Source: Candidatus Protistibacter heckmannii
GTDB lineage: Bacteria > Pseudomonadota > Gammaproteobacteria > Burkholderiales > Burkholderiaceae
Direction of reading: 5' to 3'
DNA length: 64,000 nt
NCBI GenBank assembly: GCA_025050535.1
Contig: JALBVF010000003.1
Location: 124,001-188,000, forward strand
Shown: piece by piece, positions 19,271 to 28,951 of the stretch
Numbering within the stretch: position 1 is the stretch's first letter
How the letters are laid out: each line of letters opens with the position of its first letter
Program-made: the position numbers and the translations under genes
Notes under the pieces: generated by a model
What the model was told of the DNA's origin: nothing
The model's input: the letters and a program-made list of their open reading frames with translations, nothing else
The model's database searches: none

Positions 19271-19858
19271 ATGTTGTTGATGCTCGACAATTACGACTCG
19301 TTTACCTACAACCTCGTCCAATACTTCGCCGAGCTCGGCGAAGACGTGCGCGTCTACCGCAACGACGAGATCACCGTGCAGGAAGTCGCCGCCCTCAAGC
19401 CCGCGCGCATCTGCATCTCGCCCGGCCCCTGCAGCCCGCGCGAAGCCGGCATCTCGGTAGCCCTGCTGCAGGAGTTCGCCGGCAAGCTGCCCATCCTCGG
19501 CGTCTGCCTCGGCCACCAGGCCATCGGTGAAGCCTTCGGCGGCAAAGTGGTCCGCGCCGCGCGCATCATGCACGGCAAGACCGACACCGTCCACACCCGA
19601 CAGCAGGGCGTCTTCGCCAAGCTGCCCGAACACTTCACCGTCACCCGCTACCATTCGCTCGCCATCGAGCGCTCGAGCCTGCCCGAGGACCTGGAGATCA
19701 CCGCCTGGACCGACGACGGCGAGATCATGGGCGTGCGCCACCCCAAGCACAACATCGAGGGCGTGCAGTTCCACCCCGAATCCATCCTCACTGAGCACGG
19801 CCACGCCATGCTCCAGAATTTCCTGAGCTCCACCTCCCCAGCGAAAACGCAGGCCTGA
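19271..19858 (+). CDS. trpG: Anthranilate synthase component II (glutamine amidotransferase)
   Basis: Provides ammonia from glutamine to TrpE, and in many bacteria also serves p-aminobenzoate synthesis. The protein has 195 residues, with nucleophile Cys79 in [16 protein letters not shown], the oxyanion loop [10 protein letters not shown], and the His-Glu pair in [14 protein letters not shown]. Start ATG 19271 gives [19 protein letters not shown], the conserved family N-terminus. It precedes trpD by seven bases. Intact. Confidence 0.96.
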   Translation: MLLMLDNYDSFTYNLVQYFAELGEDVRVYRNDEITVQEVAALKPARICISPGPCSPREAGISVALLQEFAGKLPILGVCLGHQAIGEAFGGKVVRAARIMHGKTDTVHTRQQGVFAKLPEHFTVTRYHSLAIERSSLPEDLEITAWTDDGEIMGVRHPKHNIEGVQFHPESILTEHGHAMLQNFLSSTSPAKTQA

Positions 19859-19865
19859 CAACATC

Positions 19866-20912
19866 ATGTCCATCACTCCCCAACAGGCGCTGCTGCGCTG
19901 TATCGAACACCGCGAGATCTTCCACGACGAAATGCTCTCGCTGATGCGCTCCATCATGGCCGGCGAACTCTCGCCACTGATGGCCGGCGCCCTGCTCATG
20001 GGCCTGCGCGTCAAGAAGGAAACCATCGGTGAGATCACCGCTGCCGCGCAGGTCATCCGCGAATTCGCCACCCGCGTGAACGTCGCCGACAAGGCCAACT
20101 TCGTCGACATCGTCGGCACCGGCGGCGACGGCGCCAACACCTTCAACATCTCCACCGCCTCGATGTTCGTGGCCGCCGCGGCCGGCGCCAAGGTCGCCAA
20201 GCACGGCGGGCGCAGCGTCAGCTCCAGCTCCGGCAGCGCCGACGTGCTCGAGGCCCTCGGCGCCAACATCATGCTCACGCCCTCGCAGGTCGAGGACAGC
20301 CTGGCGCGCGTGGGCATCGGCTTCATGTACGCGCCCAATCACCATCCCGCGATGAAGAACGTCGCGCCCGTGCGCAAGGAGCTCGGCGTGCACACCATCT
20401 TCAACATCCTCGGCCCCCTGACCAATCCGGCCGGCGCGCAGAATCAGCTGATCGGCGTCTTCCACCCCGACCTCGTCGGCATACTGGTGCGCGTGCTGCA
20501 GCGCCTGGGCGCCAAGCATGCGCTGGTGGTGCACGGCATGGACGGCATGGACGAAATCTCGCTCGGCGCCTCCACCATGGTGGGCAATCTGGTCGACGGC
20601 GAAATCAAGGAATACGAAATCCATCCCGAGGACTTCGGCCTGGCCATGGTCAGCAACCGCAGCATCAAGGTGAGCAACGCCGAGCAGTCCTGCGCCATGC
20701 TGCGCGACGCGCTGGAGCCCGGCCGCGGCAAGGCCAACCCCGCGCACGAGATCGTCTGCCTGAACGCCGGCGCGGCGCTCTACGCGGCCAACGTCGCCAG
20801 CGGCATCGGCACCGGCTTGGCGATGGCCCGCGAAGCCATCGCCAGCGGCGCGGCCCAGGCCAAGCTCGCCGCCTTCGTGCAGTTCACCAGCAGCCTGAAG
20901 AGCGCGGCATGA
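19866..20912 (+). CDS. trpD: Anthranilate phosphoribosyltransferase
   Basis: Transfers phosphoribose from PRPP to anthranilate, the second step of tryptophan synthesis. Signature motifs are [15 protein letters not shown] (PRPP binding), [21 protein letters not shown], and [11 protein letters not shown]. The 348 residues are normal. Its stop overlaps the trpC start (ATGA), indicating translational coupling. Intact. Confidence 0.96.
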   Translation: MSITPQQALLRCIEHREIFHDEMLSLMRSIMAGELSPLMAGALLMGLRVKKETIGEITAAAQVIREFATRVNVADKANFVDIVGTGGDGANTFNISTASMFVAAAAGAKVAKHGGRSVSSSSGSADVLEALGANIMLTPSQVEDSLARVGIGFMYAPNHHPAMKNVAPVRKELGVHTIFNILGPLTNPAGAQNQLIGVFHPDLVGILVRVLQRLGAKHALVVHGMDGMDEISLGASTMVGNLVDGEIKEYEIHPEDFGLAMVSNRSIKVSNAEQSCAMLRDALEPGRGKANPAHEIVCLNAGAALYAANVASGIGTGLAMAREAIASGAAQAKLAAFVQFTSSLKSAA

Positions 20913-21718
20913 GCGACATCCTCAAGCGCATCCTCGAGACCAAAGCCGAGGAAATCGCCGCCGGCAAGAAGGCCGTCTCCCTGACCGAACTGCGCAGCCG
21001 CGCCGAGAATCCCGGTGCGCGCGCCGAACTACGCGGCGCAGACCGCGACTTCGCCGGCGCGCTGCGCGCCAAGATCACCGCCGGCCAGTCGGCCGTGATC
21101 GCCGAGGTCAAGAAAGCCAGCCCGAGCAAGGGCGTGCTGCGCGAGCATTTCGATCCCACCGCTATCGCCGCCAGCTACGCGCTGCACGGCGCGGCCTGCC
21201 TCTCGGTGCTCACCGACCGCCAGTATTTCAAGGGCGACCTCTCCCATATGCGCCAGGCCCGCGAAGCCTGCGCGCTGCCGGCCCTGCGCAAGGACTTCAT
21301 CGTCGATCCCTACCAGATCTACGAAGCGGTGACGCTCGGCGCGGACTGCATCCTGCTGATCGTCTCGGCGCTGGCGCCGAACCAGATGCGCGAACTCGAA
21401 GCCCAGGCGTTGGAGCTGGGCCTCGCCGTCCTCGTGGAAGTGCACGACGGCGAGGAGCTCGATCACGCACTCACGCTCAAGACACCCCTGCTCGGCATCA
21501 ACAACCGCAATCTGCGCACCTTCGAAGTCAGCCTGGACAACACCATCTCCCTGCTCGGCCGCATTCCCGGCGAACGCCTGGTGGTGACCGAATCCGGCAT
21601 CCTCGCCAAGGACGACGTTCAACGCATGCGCGACCATGGCGTCAACGCCTTCCTGGTCGGCGAGGCTATGATGCGTGCCGCCAATCCGGGCGCAGAGCTG
21701 GCGCGGCTCTTCGCCTGA
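20909..21718 (+). CDS. trpC: Indole-3-glycerol phosphate synthase
   Basis: TIM-barrel enzyme closing the indole ring from CdRP. It has 269 residues. Catalytic and binding motifs are [57 protein letters not shown] and [12 protein letters not shown]. It overlaps trpD by four bases. trpF, trpB and trpA are not in this cluster, a split common in Burkholderiales. ung starts 10 bases later. Intact. Confidence 0.96.
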   Translation: MSDILKRILETKAEEIAAGKKAVSLTELRSRAENPGARAELRGADRDFAGALRAKITAGQSAVIAEVKKASPSKGVLREHFDPTAIAASYALHGAACLSVLTDRQYFKGDLSHMRQAREACALPALRKDFIVDPYQIYEAVTLGADCILLIVSALAPNQMRELEAQALELGLAVLVEVHDGEELDHALTLKTPLLGINNRNLRTFEVSLDNTISLLGRIPGERLVVTESGILAKDDVQRMRDHGVNAFLVGEAMMRAANPGAELARLFA

Positions 21719-21728
21719 AGCGCGGCGC

Positions 21729-22499
21729 ATGTCCAGCCTCACCGGCGATCTGTTCGACGCGCCCGCACCGGGCGCGCCTTCGCTGGACGCCCAGCTCGCT
21801 TCGCTGCCCGCGCAATGGCTGGCCCTGCTCGGTGATTTTCCGCGCGGCGCGGCGTGGAAGAAGCTGGCCAGTTTCGTCGACGGCGAGCGGGCCTCCGGCA
21901 AGACCGTCTATCCCGACGACGTCTTCCACGCCCTGCGCATGAGCCGGCCCGGCGACGTGCGCGTCGTGATCCTCGGACAGGATCCGTATCACGGCATCGA
22001 CAAGCGCACCGGCATCCCGCAGGCGCACGGCATGGCCTTCTCCGTGCCCAACGGCGCGGCGCCGCCGCCTTCGCTGAAGAACATCTACAAGGAAATCGCC
22101 CGCGATCCAGGGCCCGCCGACATGGCTGCGACCCAAACCGGCAATCTCGAGCCCTGGGCCAGGCAGGGCGTGCTGCTGCTCAACACCGTGCTCACGGTGC
22201 TGGCGGGAGAGGCCGAGAGCCACGCAGGCCGGGGCTGGGAAGCCTTCACCGACACCCTGCTCGCCGCGCTCGCCAGTCAGCATCTGGAAACGGGGCGCAA
22301 GCTCGACGTGCTGCTCTGGGGCAGCCATGCGAAAAAGAAAGCGGAATTGTTCGCCGGCCATCTGGTGTTGACGGCGGTGCATCCATCGCCGCTGTCCGCC
22401 CACCGTGGCTTTCTCGGCTGCGGCCACTTCGCCAGGACCAACGACTTCCTGCGCGAACATGGGCTGGCACCGATCGACTGGTCGCTGCCGGCACACTGA
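21729..22499 (+). CDS. ung: Uracil-DNA glycosylase
   Basis: Removes uracil from DNA in base-excision repair. It has 256 residues, starting at ATG 21729 ([12 protein letters not shown]); an in-frame start inside trpC is less likely. The water-activating loop is GQDPYHG with catalytic Asp, followed by an eight-residue insertion before [10 protein letters not shown]. The leucine/intercalation loop is [14 protein letters not shown] and the uracil-specificity stretch is [10 protein letters not shown]. It closes the trpGDC-ung run. Intact. Confidence 0.95.
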   Translation: MSSLTGDLFDAPAPGAPSLDAQLASLPAQWLALLGDFPRGAAWKKLASFVDGERASGKTVYPDDVFHALRMSRPGDVRVVILGQDPYHGIDKRTGIPQAHGMAFSVPNGAAPPPSLKNIYKEIARDPGPADMAATQTGNLEPWARQGVLLLNTVLTVLAGEAESHAGRGWEAFTDTLLAALASQHLETGRKLDVLLWGSHAKKKAELFAGHLVLTAVHPSPLSAHRGFLGCGHFARTNDFLREHGLAPIDWSLPAH

Positions 22500-22528
22500 G
22501 CCGGCCGTCTCTACAGTCCTTACTGTCC

Positions 22529-24325
22529 CTAGCGCCCCAGCCAGGCCTTGCGCCGCCCCGCGATCTGCCTGGCCGGCTTGCTCACGGGAACCAGCTTGTA
22601 TTTGTTTACCTCCGGCTTGCCCAGATGGATGGGGAAGCTGCGCAGTTCGTCGCGGCGGAAAGCCTGCACCTCCACCGCGTCGCCCGGCTGATAGCGCGAG
22701 AGCAATCCGTCCAGACCCGACTCGGTCACGCGCAGGCCGTCGATCGCCACCAGTTCGTCGCCGGCCGACAGGCCGCCGCTCTGCGCCGCGCCGCCGTCCC
22801 AGACCTGGGAGAGCACGCACGCGCGTCCCAGCTTGGTGGTGCGCACGCCCAGTGAGGGATGCTTGCTGCTCGCCTCGGCGCTGAGCGCAAAGCCGAATTC
22901 GGCAAGCAGGTATTCCAGCGACAGGTCGCGCGTGCCTTCCACGGCCGCCGCGAGCCAGTCACGCAGATCCAGGCCGGTGGCGCGCTCGATCAGTGCGCCC
23001 ACTTCGTCCTCGCCCACGCCGCGCGCCTTGCCAGCGTAAAAATCGCGGCCGTATTCGCGCCACAGCAGGCGCATCAGATCGTCGAGCGAGCGGCACCCCT
23101 GGCTGCGCAGGCGAATGTTCAGGTCCAGCGCCAGCGCCACCAGCGAACCCTTGGTGTAATAGCTGACGATCGCATTGGGCGCGTTCTCGTCCTGGCGGTA
23201 GTACTTTGTCCAGGCGTCGAAGGAGCTTTCCGCCAGCGTCTGCTTGGTGCGGCCGCTGCCGTTCATCACCGCGCCGATGGCCTTGGCGACGAGGCCGCCC
23301 CATTCCGCCGCGCCGATCAGGCCCGCGCGCGCCAGCATCAGGTCGTCGTAATACGAGGTGAAGCCTTCGAAGAGCCAGAGCAAGCTCGTGTAGTTTTCCC
23401 GCGCGAGGTCATAGGGCGCGAAGGCCGCCGGCTTGATGCGCTTGACGTTCCAGGTGTGGAAGTATTCGTGGCTGCACAGGCCGAGGAAGCTGCGGTAGCC
23501 GTCGCGCTGGCCGGTCTCGCCGAGGATGGGCAGATCGGCGCGCGAGCACATCAGCGCGGTGGAGGCTCGGTGCTCGAGGCCGCCGTATCCGTCGCCCACT
23601 GCCATCGTCAGGAAGACATAGCGCTGCATCGGCGCCTTGGCGCTGCGCGGCTCGAAGAGCTTGATCTGCGCCGTGCAGATCTTCTCCAGGTCGGCCGTCA
23701 GACGCGCCATGTCCAGCTTGGGCACCTCGCCGGTGATCGCGATCTCGTGCGGCATGCCGCAGGCAGTGAAGCGGCCGAGCGTGAAGTTGCCCATCTCGAT
23801 CGGATGGTCGATCAGCTCATCGTAGTCCGCCGCGGCGTAGACGCCGAAGCCGTGCGCCGCGGCGCCCGCGCGCGGCAACGCCGTGGCCACGCGCCAACTC
23901 TCGTAGGCCTCGCCCTCGGGACGCAGGATCTCCACCTCACAGCGCGCGTCCTCCAGGCCCTCCTCTGCGCAGAGAAAGACGCTGGAGCCGTTGAAGAAGC
24001 CGTGGCTCGCGTCGAGATGCGCGCCGCGCACCGACAGATCCCAGGCATAGACCTCGTAGTCGATCCGCAGCGCGCCCTGCACCGGCGCGGCGACCCAGCT
24101 GCACTTGTCGCGCTTCTTCAGCGCCACCTTGCGGCGCGCGCTGTTATTCTCCGCGCTGGCGGAGATACACACGATGTTGCGCGAGAACTCGCGGATCATG
24201 TAGCTGCCGGGAATCCAGGCCGGCAGGCTCAGGACCTGGCCCTGCGGATCGGGCCGCGCGATGCTCAGGCTGACGCGGAACAGATGGGCATGCGGATCGG
24301 CCGCGGCGATGCTGTAGCGGATCAT
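22529..24325 (-). CDS. M61-family glycyl aminopeptidase with PDZ domain
   Basis: Predicted zinc metallopeptidase of the M61 family. The N-terminal beta domain (residues 1-170) is followed by the catalytic domain with HEYFHTWNVKRI at 286-297 (HEXXH zinc ligands) and the third-ligand region LLWLFEGFTSYYDDLML. A C-terminal PDZ domain covers about residues 510-575 (AAQSGGLSAGDELVAIDGLRV). There are 598 residues and no obvious signal peptide. The gene overlaps nothing and lies just upstream of dsbC on the same strand. Its physiological substrate is unknown. Its stop is TAG. Intact. Confidence 0.9.
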   Translation of the reverse strand: MIRYSIAAADPHAHLFRVSLSIARPDPQGQVLSLPAWIPGSYMIREFSRNIVCISASAENNSARRKVALKKRDKCSWVAAPVQGALRIDYEVYAWDLSVRGAHLDASHGFFNGSSVFLCAEEGLEDARCEVEILRPEGEAYESWRVATALPRAGAAAHGFGVYAAADYDELIDHPIEMGNFTLGRFTACGMPHEIAITGEVPKLDMARLTADLEKICTAQIKLFEPRSAKAPMQRYVFLTMAVGDGYGGLEHRASTALMCSRADLPILGETGQRDGYRSFLGLCSHEYFHTWNVKRIKPAAFAPYDLARENYTSLLWLFEGFTSYYDDLMLARAGLIGAAEWGGLVAKAIGAVMNGSGRTKQTLAESSFDAWTKYYRQDENAPNAIVSYYTKGSLVALALDLNIRLRSQGCRSLDDLMRLLWREYGRDFYAGKARGVGEDEVGALIERATGLDLRDWLAAAVEGTRDLSLEYLLAEFGFALSAEASSKHPSLGVRTTKLGRACVLSQVWDGGAAQSGGLSAGDELVAIDGLRVTESGLDGLLSRYQPGDAVEVQAFRRDELRSFPIHLGKPEVNKYKLVPVSKPARQIAGRRKAWLGR

Positions 24326-24338
24326 GAGGCCGGCCGGC

Positions 24339-25100
24339 TTACTTGACCGCGGAGAGTTTGCGCTCCAGCGCGTCGCCCGGCAGCGCGCCGGTCACGCGGG
24401 TGCCGTCGGAGAAGAAGATGGCAGGCGTGCCGGTGATGTTGAACTGCTTTCCCAGCGCGAGATTCTTCCCCACGGGCGTGGCGCAGCCGCCGTCGCCGGT
24501 GGGCGCCACCTTGCGCACCATCCATTCGGTCCAGGCCTTGCCGCGGTCGAGCATGCACCAGAGCTGGTGCGACTTGGCGGTGGAGTCTTCTGAGAGGATG
24601 GGGAAGAGGAAGGTGTAGACGGTGATGTTGTTGACCTGCTGCAGTGTGCTCTCGAACTGCTTGCAGTACATGCAGTTGGGATCGGCGAAGACGGCGATCT
24701 TGCGGCTGCCATCGCCATGCACGCTGATCAGCGCCTGATCCAGGGGCAGGTCCTCGAACTTGATGCGGTCCATCTGCGCCTGACGCGCCTCGGTCAGGTT
24801 CTCACCCTTCTGCAGATCAATCAGGTCGCCCTGGATGATGTAGCGGCCGCTGGCGTCGGCGTAGACGATCTCGCGGCCCAGGTTCACTTCATAGAGACCG
24901 GGCACCGGCGTGGCGGACACACTCTTGACCTGGGCGCGCTGGCCGACCTGCTTCTGCACGGCCGCCTTCACCTTCTCCAGTGCCGCGTTCGACGGCTGTG
25001 CGGTATTGGCGGTATGCGACAGCGCCGGGGACAGCGTGAGGCCACCGCCGAAGCCCAGGGCCGCGACCAGCACGAATTTGACGAGTTTCTTGATCTGCAT
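24339..25100 (-). CDS. dsbC: Periplasmic thiol:disulfide isomerase DsbC
   Basis: Disulfide isomerase of the periplasm. The 253-residue protein has a signal peptide (KKLVKFVLVAALGFGGGLTLSPALS), an N-terminal dimerisation domain, and a C-terminal thioredoxin fold. The active site Cys143-Met-Tyr-Cys146 lies in FADPNCMYCKQFE. A second Cys pair (LWCMLDRG... and GDGGCATPVG) matches the structural disulfide, and the cis-proline loop is ITGTPAIFFSDG. The usual active site is CGYC, so Met is a mild variant. Intact. Confidence 0.93.
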   Translation of the reverse strand: MQIKKLVKFVLVAALGFGGGLTLSPALSHTANTAQPSNAALEKVKAAVQKQVGQRAQVKSVSATPVPGLYEVNLGREIVYADASGRYIIQGDLIDLQKGENLTEARQAQMDRIKFEDLPLDQALISVHGDGSRKIAVFADPNCMYCKQFESTLQQVNNITVYTFLFPILSEDSTAKSHQLWCMLDRGKAWTEWMVRKVAPTGDGGCATPVGKNLALGKQFNITGTPAIFFSDGTRVTGALPGDALERKLSAVK

Positions 25101-25129
25101 GAACGCTCCTGAACGATGTATCGGTGAGC

Positions 25130-26347
25130 TCAGGCCAGCGCCCGCTCCACCAGGAAATTGCGCAGCGGCGGCACGGCGCCGACAGCCCGCAGGCCGAGAT
25201 TGCGGACCAGGCCGGGCAAGGGCCCAGGCAGGGAGAAAAGAATCTGCAGGCCGTCCGTCGCCAGCACCAGGGCGGCGATGTCGGCTTGGCGCGCGCGCTC
25301 GTAGCGGCGCAGCAGGCGTGCGTCGCCCAAGTCACGGAAGGACTCCTTTTCGGCGAAGACGCGCGCCAGTTCCGCGACATCGCGCAGACCAAGGTTGATG
25401 CCCTGGCCAGCGAGCGGATGGATCACGTGCGCAGCGTCGGCCACCAGGGCGACGCGCGGCGCGGCCAGCTTGGCGGCGCGGCGCAGCGCCAGCGGGAAGC
25501 CCTTGGACTGCGTGGCCGAGGAAAGGCCGCCGGTCTGCGCGGCGACCGCGCCGTCCGCCGCCGCGTTGACGCGCGCGGCCAGCGCATCGGGATCGAGCGC
25601 GAGGAGTTCCTTCGCATGCGCTGCGCGCGCCGACCAGACCATGGACACGCGGTCTTCCGGCATCGGCAGCAGAGCGAGGATTTCGCCCACCTTGTCCTCC
25701 GGCTTGCCCTGCTGCGCGCCGCCGCCGAGGAACCACTGGCGCGCGACGCCGCGATGCGGCTTGCCCACGGAAAAATTGGCGACCATGGCGATCTGTCCGT
25801 ATGCGCGTTCGTCGACGGCGATGCCGGCGCGTTCGCGCGTCCAGGAATGGCCGCCGTCGGCGCCGATCACGCAAGCCGTGCACAGGCATGCGCCGCCGGC
25901 GAGGACTACCTCGGCGCAGTCTGCGTCGATGCGCAGCTCCTGCGCGGCTTGCGTGAAGATAGTGACCTGGGTGGAGAAGCGCAGCGCCGCGTCGAGGCCA
26001 GCGTCGATCAGGCCCGCCTGCGCGATCCAGGCGAGCTGCTGCACACCGGCCGCATAGGCGCTGAGCTGAAGGGCCGCGTCCGCGCCGCGCGCCGCGTCGC
26101 CCCAGATGTGCATCTCGGAAACCGGCTGCATCCGCGCGGCGTCGAGCGCCTGCCAGACGCGCAGGCGCTCGAGTAGATCCGCCGTGCTTTGCGAGAACGC
26201 ATACACACGGTCGCCGCTTTCCGCGGACTGCGGCGGCGCGACGAGCGCAACCTGCAATCCCAATTGCGCGAGCGCAAGCGCGCAGGCCTTGCCGGCGAGG
26301 CCGCCGCCGACCACGGCGACGGAGAAGGTATGCGAATCGGGCTGCAT
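25130..26347 (-). CDS. FAD-dependent ubiquinone-biosynthesis hydroxylase (UbiH/UbiF/VisC family)
   Basis: Flavin monooxygenase likely hydroxylating the aromatic ring during ubiquinone synthesis. The 405-residue protein has a dinucleotide-binding GGGLAGKACALALAQLG at the N-terminus, the DG motif CVIGADGGHSWTRERAG, and the FAD-ribityl motif RVALVADAAHVIHPLAGQGINLGLRD (UbiH family signature). Start ATG 26347 (MQPDSHTFSVAVVGGG) has a normal N-terminus. Which ring position it hydroxylates cannot be told from sequence alone. It lies just upstream of dsbC on the same strand. Intact. Confidence 0.85.
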   Translation of the reverse strand: MQPDSHTFSVAVVGGGLAGKACALALAQLGLQVALVAPPQSAESGDRVYAFSQSTADLLERLRVWQALDAARMQPVSEMHIWGDAARGADAALQLSAYAAGVQQLAWIAQAGLIDAGLDAALRFSTQVTIFTQAAQELRIDADCAEVVLAGGACLCTACVIGADGGHSWTRERAGIAVDERAYGQIAMVANFSVGKPHRGVARQWFLGGGAQQGKPEDKVGEILALLPMPEDRVSMVWSARAAHAKELLALDPDALAARVNAAADGAVAAQTGGLSSATQSKGFPLALRRAAKLAAPRVALVADAAHVIHPLAGQGINLGLRDVAELARVFAEKESFRDLGDARLLRRYERARQADIAALVLATDGLQILFSLPGPLPGLVRNLGLRAVGAVPPLRNFLVERALA

Positions 26348-26451
26348 TCCGCGATTATGCCAGCGCTCGGGGAATGACGATGACGGCGGACGAGACGGCG
26401 GATCCACGGGGAAATCCAGCGCAAGGCCGCGCGCGCCGCAAGGGTACGAGC

Positions 26452-26479
26452 AAGAAACGGCCGCTTGTCCAAGCGGCCG
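26452..26479 (-). terminator. Terminator of the small gene at 26531
   Basis: A perfect 10-bp stem CGGCCGCTTG / CAAGCGGCCG (26458-26479) with a two-base loop is followed on the minus strand by TTTCTT. It ends transcription from the small gene just upstream. Confidence 0.65.
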
Positions 26480-26530
26480 TGGAAACAGAGTGTAGCTGCT
26501 GCGGAGAAAGGTGGCGTGTCTTTCCTGTGC

Positions 26531-26761
26531 TTACTGCTGCGACATGTCGATCTGCGCCATCATCTTCGTGTGGACGGTTTGCAGTGCGATGCAGTACGCA
26601 TTGTGAAGACGAGCGAGCAGAGCTTCGTCGCCGGTTTACGACAGCGCTTTGTACGCGCCGTCGAGCACGTCAGCGAGCCTGGCCGATTGCAGGATGGTCA
26701 ATCCCTCAAAAGCCTTAGGATTCTCCGTGGTCAACAGGACTGAAAGAATCTTGGCGTTCAT
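26531..26761 (-). pseudogene. Small protein of unknown function, interrupted by TAA
   Basis: An ATG at 26761 (MNAKILSVLLTTENPKAFEG) opens a 76-codon frame ending QIDMSQQ-stop at 26531, with one in-frame TAA at the complement of 26636-26638 after DGAYKALS. The reading continues sensibly beyond the stop (TGDEALLARLHNAYCIALQTVHTKMMAQIDMSQQ). A strong terminator follows, so this was a real monocistronic gene. The composition is that of a small soluble helical protein with no known motif. The alternative is a 42-residue product ending at the TAA. Confidence 0.45.
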
Positions 26762-26846
26762 GGCTCTGCTCCGAAATGAATTGCTCTATGCCCAGGTAAA
26801 CGGACGAAGTGGGCAATTTATTTAGAGGAACAGAAAACCCCAGGAT

Positions 26847-28356
26847 TTATGGGGCTTTCGGCGGGGTCCCCGGCGGACGGAAACCCCGTGGGAAGGTGGG
26901 TTTCAGGCCACCCGGACCAGGTGGCGGCGCGGGCAGGGCTTCGGCGGCGGCCTGCGCCTTGCAGCCGATCCAGAACGCCTCGACCGCCTCGGCGAGGATG
27001 TCGGCCTGCTCGTTGAGGTTTTCTGCCACCGCCGCGTCCTCCTCGACCAGGGCAGCGTTCTTCTGGATGGTCTCGTCCATCTTGATGACGGCGTGGTTGA
27101 TCTCGTCGATGCTCTGGCTCTGCTCATGCGAGACGGCGGAGATCTCGCTCATGATGCCGGTGACCTTGTGGATCGAATTGACCACCTCCTGCATGGTCCT
27201 GCCGGCGTGGTCGACGAGCTTGCCGCCTTCGTCGACCCGCTCCACCGAGGCGTTGATCAATTCCTTGATGTCCTTCGCGGCGGCGGCGCTGCACTGAGCG
27301 AGGCTGCGCACTTCCGTGGCGACCACGGCGAAGCCGCGGCCCTTTTCGCCAGCGCGCGCCGCTTCCACCGCCGCGTTGAGCGCAAGGATTTTCGTCTGGA
27401 AGGCGACGCCGTCGATCACGCTGATGATGTCGGCGATCTTCTTGGAGGATTCGCTGATCGAGCCCATCGTGCCCACCACTTCGCCGCCCTGCTTCGCGAC
27501 GCCGCTGGAAGTCTTGGCGAGATCATTGGCCTGGCGGGCGTTGTCCGCGTTCTGACGCACGGTGGAGGTCAACTGCTCCATGGCGCTGGCGGTTTCATCG
27601 AGGTTGGACGCCTGATGCTTGGTGCGGTTTGAGAGATCCGCATTGCCGGTGGCTATCTCGCACGTGGCCGAGCGGATTACGACGGTGGATTCCTGCACCT
27701 TGCGGATAAAGCGCGTCGTCGAACGCACAAAGGCCCAGGCTATCAATATCCCGAGCACGACGCCGGCGATTCCAAGCACGCCGTCGATCCTGGAGCTCAA
27801 GGCAATGTCCTGCTTGAGCGCTTCGCTGGCGGCGACGAACTTGGTCTTCTGCGGCGTGACCAGTTCGAGAACCGCGGCATCGTAGGCGAGCAGAAGTGGT
27901 TCGGTCTCCGTGTTCAGCGCTCGCAGCGCATCCTCACGGACGTTCTTGTCGAGCAACCCGCACAGCTTGGCGATGGACGCCTTGGACTGGGCTTCCAGCT
28001 CCTGGATCTTGGCGATGCGGGGACGGTCTTCCGCCGCGCGCAGCGTCTTGTCGAGGAAGGCGAGATAGCCGGCGGCGGCCTGCGCGGACTTGGCGAACTC
28101 CTCGCCGAACTTGGACTGCTCGGCGGGCGCGACGGTGAAGACCATCGCCGCCAGGGCGCGCATGCGCTGGATATGGGTCTGGATCTAGCGCAGAGAATCG
28201 ATCTTCTCGGCGCGTTCGGAAGCCACTGAATTGGCCTGCGCGATCTCAAGAAAACGCTGCAGGGAAACGCCGACGATCAGCGCCAAGATCACCAGCACGG
28301 CGCCGAAGCCGCAGCCACATGCGGGTGCGGAATTTGAGATGACTGAAACCGGCCAT
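26847..28356 (-). pseudogene. Methyl-accepting chemotaxis protein, damaged
   Basis: Transmembrane chemoreceptor. The start at 28356 (MAGFSHLKFRTRMWL) leads into the first TM helix (GFGAVLVILALIVGVSL), which is out of frame because of a one-base indel near 28315. A TAG follows at the complement of 28185-28187 (SLR[12 protein letters not shown]). The rest is open: a four-helix-bundle sensor, TM2 ([18 protein letters not shown]), a HAMP-like linker and the signalling domain. In the near-invariant hairpin tip, [28 protein letters not shown] reads FQTKILAL...AGEKGRGF, and LAQRSAAAAKEI reads [12 protein letters not shown]. These are changes at positions that contact CheA/CheW. The ligand is unknown. 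Four independent lesions argue for a dead receptor. Confidence 0.87.
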
Positions 28357-28435
28357 GGCGCGCGCCTCCGATCGAATCACACCTCACAAGCAAAGCACGG
28401 ACTATGCCAATCCCTCCGCCCGGTGGAGCCCCGCG

Positions 28436-28878
28436 CTATTTGGCGGCAACTGAACGGTTGAGCCTGAGCCAATAGTCCTGGATGGTCTGCAGCTCGCGCG
28501 AAAAAGCCTCGAAGCTCTGCGGCTTGCAGATATAGCTGTTAGCGCCCTCGTCGAGGCAGGTCTTGATGTCGATCTCTTCCTGCGAGCTGGTGAGGATCAC
28601 CCCACCAGCACGTAGCGGGTGCTGGGCTCGCGCCGCAGCTCCTTGAGCACCTCGATCCCGCCCAGATGCGGCATGCGCATGTCCAGCAGCACGAGGTCGA
28701 GCAGTGAATTGGGGGCGGGGCGATTCGCGAACTTTCCCCGGCAGAGGAAATAGTCCAGCGCGACCAGACCGTCCTCGGCGACGGAGATTTTGTAGGCGTC
28801 GTCGTCCAGCGCCATCAGCGTGAGTTCGAGCTGATAGGGATCGTCTTCGACGACGAGGATGGTTTTCTTGTCTGCTAT
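28436..28878 (-). pseudogene. CheY/Rcp1-like response regulator, frameshifted and lacking its start
   Basis: Single-domain receiver protein of about 147 residues. The acidic pocket ILVVEDDPYQLELT, the phospho-acceptor DLVLLDMRMPHLGGIEVL, and the switch residues VILTSSQEE and the Lys of ICKPQSFEAF are all visible. The frame breaks near 28605 (RYVLVG against VILTSS), where RYVPVVILTSS is expected. At the N-terminus the expected ATG reads ATA (complement of 28876-28878) after a GGCAGG ribosome site. A perfect minus-strand TATAAT (complement of 28916-28921) lies just upstream. Its closeness to the chemoreceptor gene suggests a shared signalling role, now lost. Confidence 0.8.
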
Positions 28879-28951
28879 GACCTGCCCTTGTCGATAGCAT
28901 CGGCTACCGACTTTGATTATATGTTGGCCGTGGGTTGCTGTGCTGACCGCT

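Noticed and set aside
22859-24346. 495-codon plus-strand open frame opposite the M61 peptidase
   Set aside because: Low-complexity antisense shadow; the minus strand has HEXXH and PDZ motifs.
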